Assembly (NCBI GenBank): GCA_963808315.1
Contig: CAWEFK010000024.1
Location: 124,001 to 188,000 of the forward strand
DNA: 64,000 nucleotides
DNA from: Palsa-504 sp963808315
GTDB lineage: Bacteria > Actinomycetota > Actinomycetes > Streptosporangiales > Streptosporangiaceae
Reading direction: 5' to 3'
The translations under genes and the position numbers were made by a program. Positions within the stretch are counted from its first letter, which is position 1, and each line of letters begins with the position of its first letter. The notes below the pieces were generated by a model. The model saw nothing but the letters and a program-made list of their open reading frames with translations. It made no database searches and was not told the DNA's origin. Positions 62,459-64,000 of the stretch are shown here, piece after piece.

Positions 62459-63328
62459 CTATAGGGCGGCGGCCCTGATCGCCTGGGACACCGCCGCCGC
62501 GGCCTCCCGCTCGAACATGATCGTGTAGTGATTCGTCCCGGGCACCAGCTGCGGCCTGAGCGCCGGGACGCGTTCGTGCCAGGCCGCGATGACCTCGGCC
62601 GGCAGCAGGCCCGGCGGCGCGCCGAACATCCCCGCCGGGGCGGTGAGCAGGGGAGTCGGCCTGGTCAGGCGGCTCAGCGCGTCCGCGAACGGCTTGTCGG
62701 CCAGCACGTCGCGGCCGTCGGCGCGCACCGCATCCTCGGTGGTCCGCGACCGCAGCTGGCCGTTGTCGCCGACCAGGTCATAGCGGACGTAGGCCTCGAC
62801 GTCGGCGGTCCAGTGGCCGGCCAGCGCCGGGTGGGCCCGCCAGAAGTCCAGGTAGGCCTCGGTGTCAGGGTAGGTCTGCCGTAGCCGGCTGACCGCCGGG
62901 CCCAGGGTGGCGTCGAGCAGGGCGTCGAGGTCGGTTCCCTCCGGAACAGGCAGCGGCAGGCCTCCGTCCACCAAGACGAGCCGCCGCACAAGCTCCGGGC
63001 GCGCGTCGCGGGTGAGCAGGGCGACGTAGGCGCCCATCGAGTGCCCGGCGAGCACGGGACGCCCGCCGAAATGCGCCAGGACCGCCGCCACGTCCCTGGC
63101 GTGCCTGTCCAATCCGTAAGGCCCGGGCAGGTCGCGGCTGTGACCCCGGCCGCGCAGGTCAGGGGCGGCCAGCGTCCAATCGGGGGGCATGTGGCGCGCG
63201 ACCGCCTGCCACGACATGGCTGACGCGGTTATCCCGTGCACGGCTACCGCCACGCGCTTGCCCCTGCCCCATCGGAGCACGCGCAGATCCCCGCCGTCCA
63301 CAGGAACGTTAACCAGCTGGAGTTGCAT
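62459..63328 (-). CDS. Alpha/beta hydrolase
   Basis: GGAGGG (minus strand, 63334-63339) selects ATG 63328 (MQLQLVNVPVDGGDL), 289 residues. VAVHGITASAMSW is the oxyanion-loop HG motif, the nucleophile elbow is GHSMGAY (Ser at about residue 98), the acid lies in the helical region, and the catalytic His is in PGTNHYTIMF. DLRGRGHS is typical of esterase/lipase or thioesterase-like hydrolases. The substrate is unknown. It lies 14 bases from the sirtuin start and may be its operon partner. Confidence 0.87.
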   Translation of the reverse strand: MQLQLVNVPVDGGDLRVLRWGRGKRVAVAVHGITASAMSWQAVARHMPPDWTLAAPDLRGRGHSRDLPGPYGLDRHARDVAAVLAHFGGRPVLAGHSMGAYVALLTRDARPELVRRLVLVDGGLPLPVPEGTDLDALLDATLGPAVSRLRQTYPDTEAYLDFWRAHPALAGHWTADVEAYVRYDLVGDNGQLRSRTTEDAVRADGRDVLADKPFADALSRLTRPTPLLTAPAGMFGAPPGLLPAEVIAAWHERVPALRPQLVPGTNHYTIMFEREAAAAVSQAIRAAAL

Positions 63329-63500
63329 CTTCACCCTCCACGGTCCCGGCGGTTATGACCGAGGCCGCCCGTATATAAATGTCATTATCCGCCCGCCGGG
63401 TGAGCACGTGAGGCCAGGTCGCAGATAAAGACAGACGAGCAACCGTGCCATGCTGGATGCTGACGCTATTGCCAGGTAAAACGAAGGTTCGGAGGTGTCC

Positions 63501-64000
63501 ATGTCTGGTGCCCTTAGTTACTCGTCGGGAGAATCCGCGACGGGGCTCCTGGGCGACACGATCGGCGGTAACTTCGACGCCTCCGCACGTGCGTTCGGGA
63601 ACCGCGAGGCCCTCGTGGACAGGTCGGCCGGGCGGCGGTGGACCTACGCCGAGCTCGCCGCCGACGTCGACGCGCTCGCCCTCGGCCTGCTCGAGCTGGG
63701 CGTCGTTAAGGGGGAGCGGGTCGGCATCTGGGCGCCGAACTGTGCGGAATGGACGCTGACCCAGTACGCCACGGCCAAGATCGGGGCGATCTTGGTGAAC
63801 ATCAATCCTGCCTACCGCACCAGTGAGCTTGAGTTCGTGCTCAACCAGTCGGGGACCAGGCTGCTGGTCGCCGCCGAGAAGCTCAAAACCTCCGACTACG
63901 CCGGGATGATCGCCGAAGTGCGGCCACGCTGCGCTGGCCTGTCAGACGTCGTCCTGCTCGGCAGCCCGGAGTGGCAGTCGCTGCTTGAGACGGGCCGCCG
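63501..64000 (+). CDS. AMP-binding acyl-CoA ligase, N-terminal part
   Basis: GGAGG at 63491-63495 sets ATG 63501; the gene runs off the window after about 166 codons. The protein starts MSGALSYSSGESATGLLG and shows the N-terminal ANL-superfamily pattern: EALVDRSAGRRWTYAELAAD, GVVKGERVGIWAPNCAEW, AKIGAILVNINPAYRTSELE and LNQSGTRLLVA. This matches medium or long-chain fatty acyl-CoA synthetases (FadD type). The catalytic P-loop is outside the window, so substrate class cannot be judged. Confidence 0.88.
   Translation, partial: MSGALSYSSGESATGLLGDTIGGNFDASARAFGNREALVDRSAGRRWTYAELAADVDALALGLLELGVVKGERVGIWAPNCAEWTLTQYATAKIGAILVNINPAYRTSELEFVLNQSGTRLLVAAEKLKTSDYAGMIAEVRPRCAGLSDVVLLGSPEWQSLLETGR

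Overview
The window is chromosomal DNA from a high-GC Gram-positive actinobacterium. The evidence is the strongly GC-biased third codon positions, frequent GTG starts, a Wag31-type DivIVA with SepF, FtsZ and YggT next to it, mycothiol-type DinB-fold proteins, a polyphosphate glucokinase, an ANTAR response regulator of the PdtaR type, and a his/trp cluster that relies on PriA. Gene order resembles Streptomyces and Streptosporangiales chromosomes; I cannot name a species. There is no convincing phage, transposon, plasmid or CRISPR locus.

Layout. 0-7 kb: cell division and wall cluster (murC 3' end, ftsQ, ftsZ, yggS, sepF, yggT, divIVA, then a membrane/Pro-rich/Cys protein). 7-16.6 kb: ileS (minus strand), a DksA/TraR zinc-finger gene, lspA, rluD, a DinB-fold gene and dnaE. 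16.6-20.1 kb: two related acidic proteins on the minus strand, one with a 15-bp tandem repeat, a GNAT gene, a 450-bp non-coding stretch with repeats, and a membrane protein. 20.1-32 kb: histidine genes hisDCBH-priA-hisF, then ppgK and two small genes, then hisI, a Trp-associated membrane protein, an OmpR-like regulator and trpCBA. 32-39 kb: lgt, gltB and gltD (prolipoprotein modification and glutamate synthase). 39-43 kb: a signalling block with two copies of a zinc-ribbon/FHA gene plus PP2C phosphatase gene, and between the first pair only the 3' tail of a PknG-like kinase. 43-45.9 kb: an atypical tRNA-Leu, pdtaR, a thioesterase and a secreted aldose epimerase behind a lac-like operator. 46-53.8 kb: polA, rpsA, coaE, uvrB. 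54-64 kb: a GNAT gene, a DMT-type transporter, pyrG, a Nudix hydrolase, ald, xerD, a secreted cyclophilin, a sirtuin, an alpha/beta hydrolase and the start of an acyl-CoA ligase.

A dominant property is frame disruption. More than twenty conserved, mostly essential genes (ftsZ, ileS, hisD, hisC, trpB, gltB, gltD, polA, rpsA, coaE and others) are readable only by changing frame one to five times, while dnaE, uvrB, pyrG, ald and xerD are intact. Roughly three quarters of the junctions need one extra base to be skipped. No shared slippery motif is visible, so I read this as sequence error biased toward insertions rather than gene decay. Disrupted genes are given as one CDS over the whole span with approximate junctions.

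The most biologically interesting items are the duplicated FHA/PP2C block with its kinase remnant, the class-I-shaped tRNA-Leu(CAA), the GVHH signature in IleRS, the lac-like operator, the receiver-degenerate regulator between hisI and trpC, the DTVAG repeat protein with its membrane-anchored paralogue, and the insertion in the N-terminus of TrpB.
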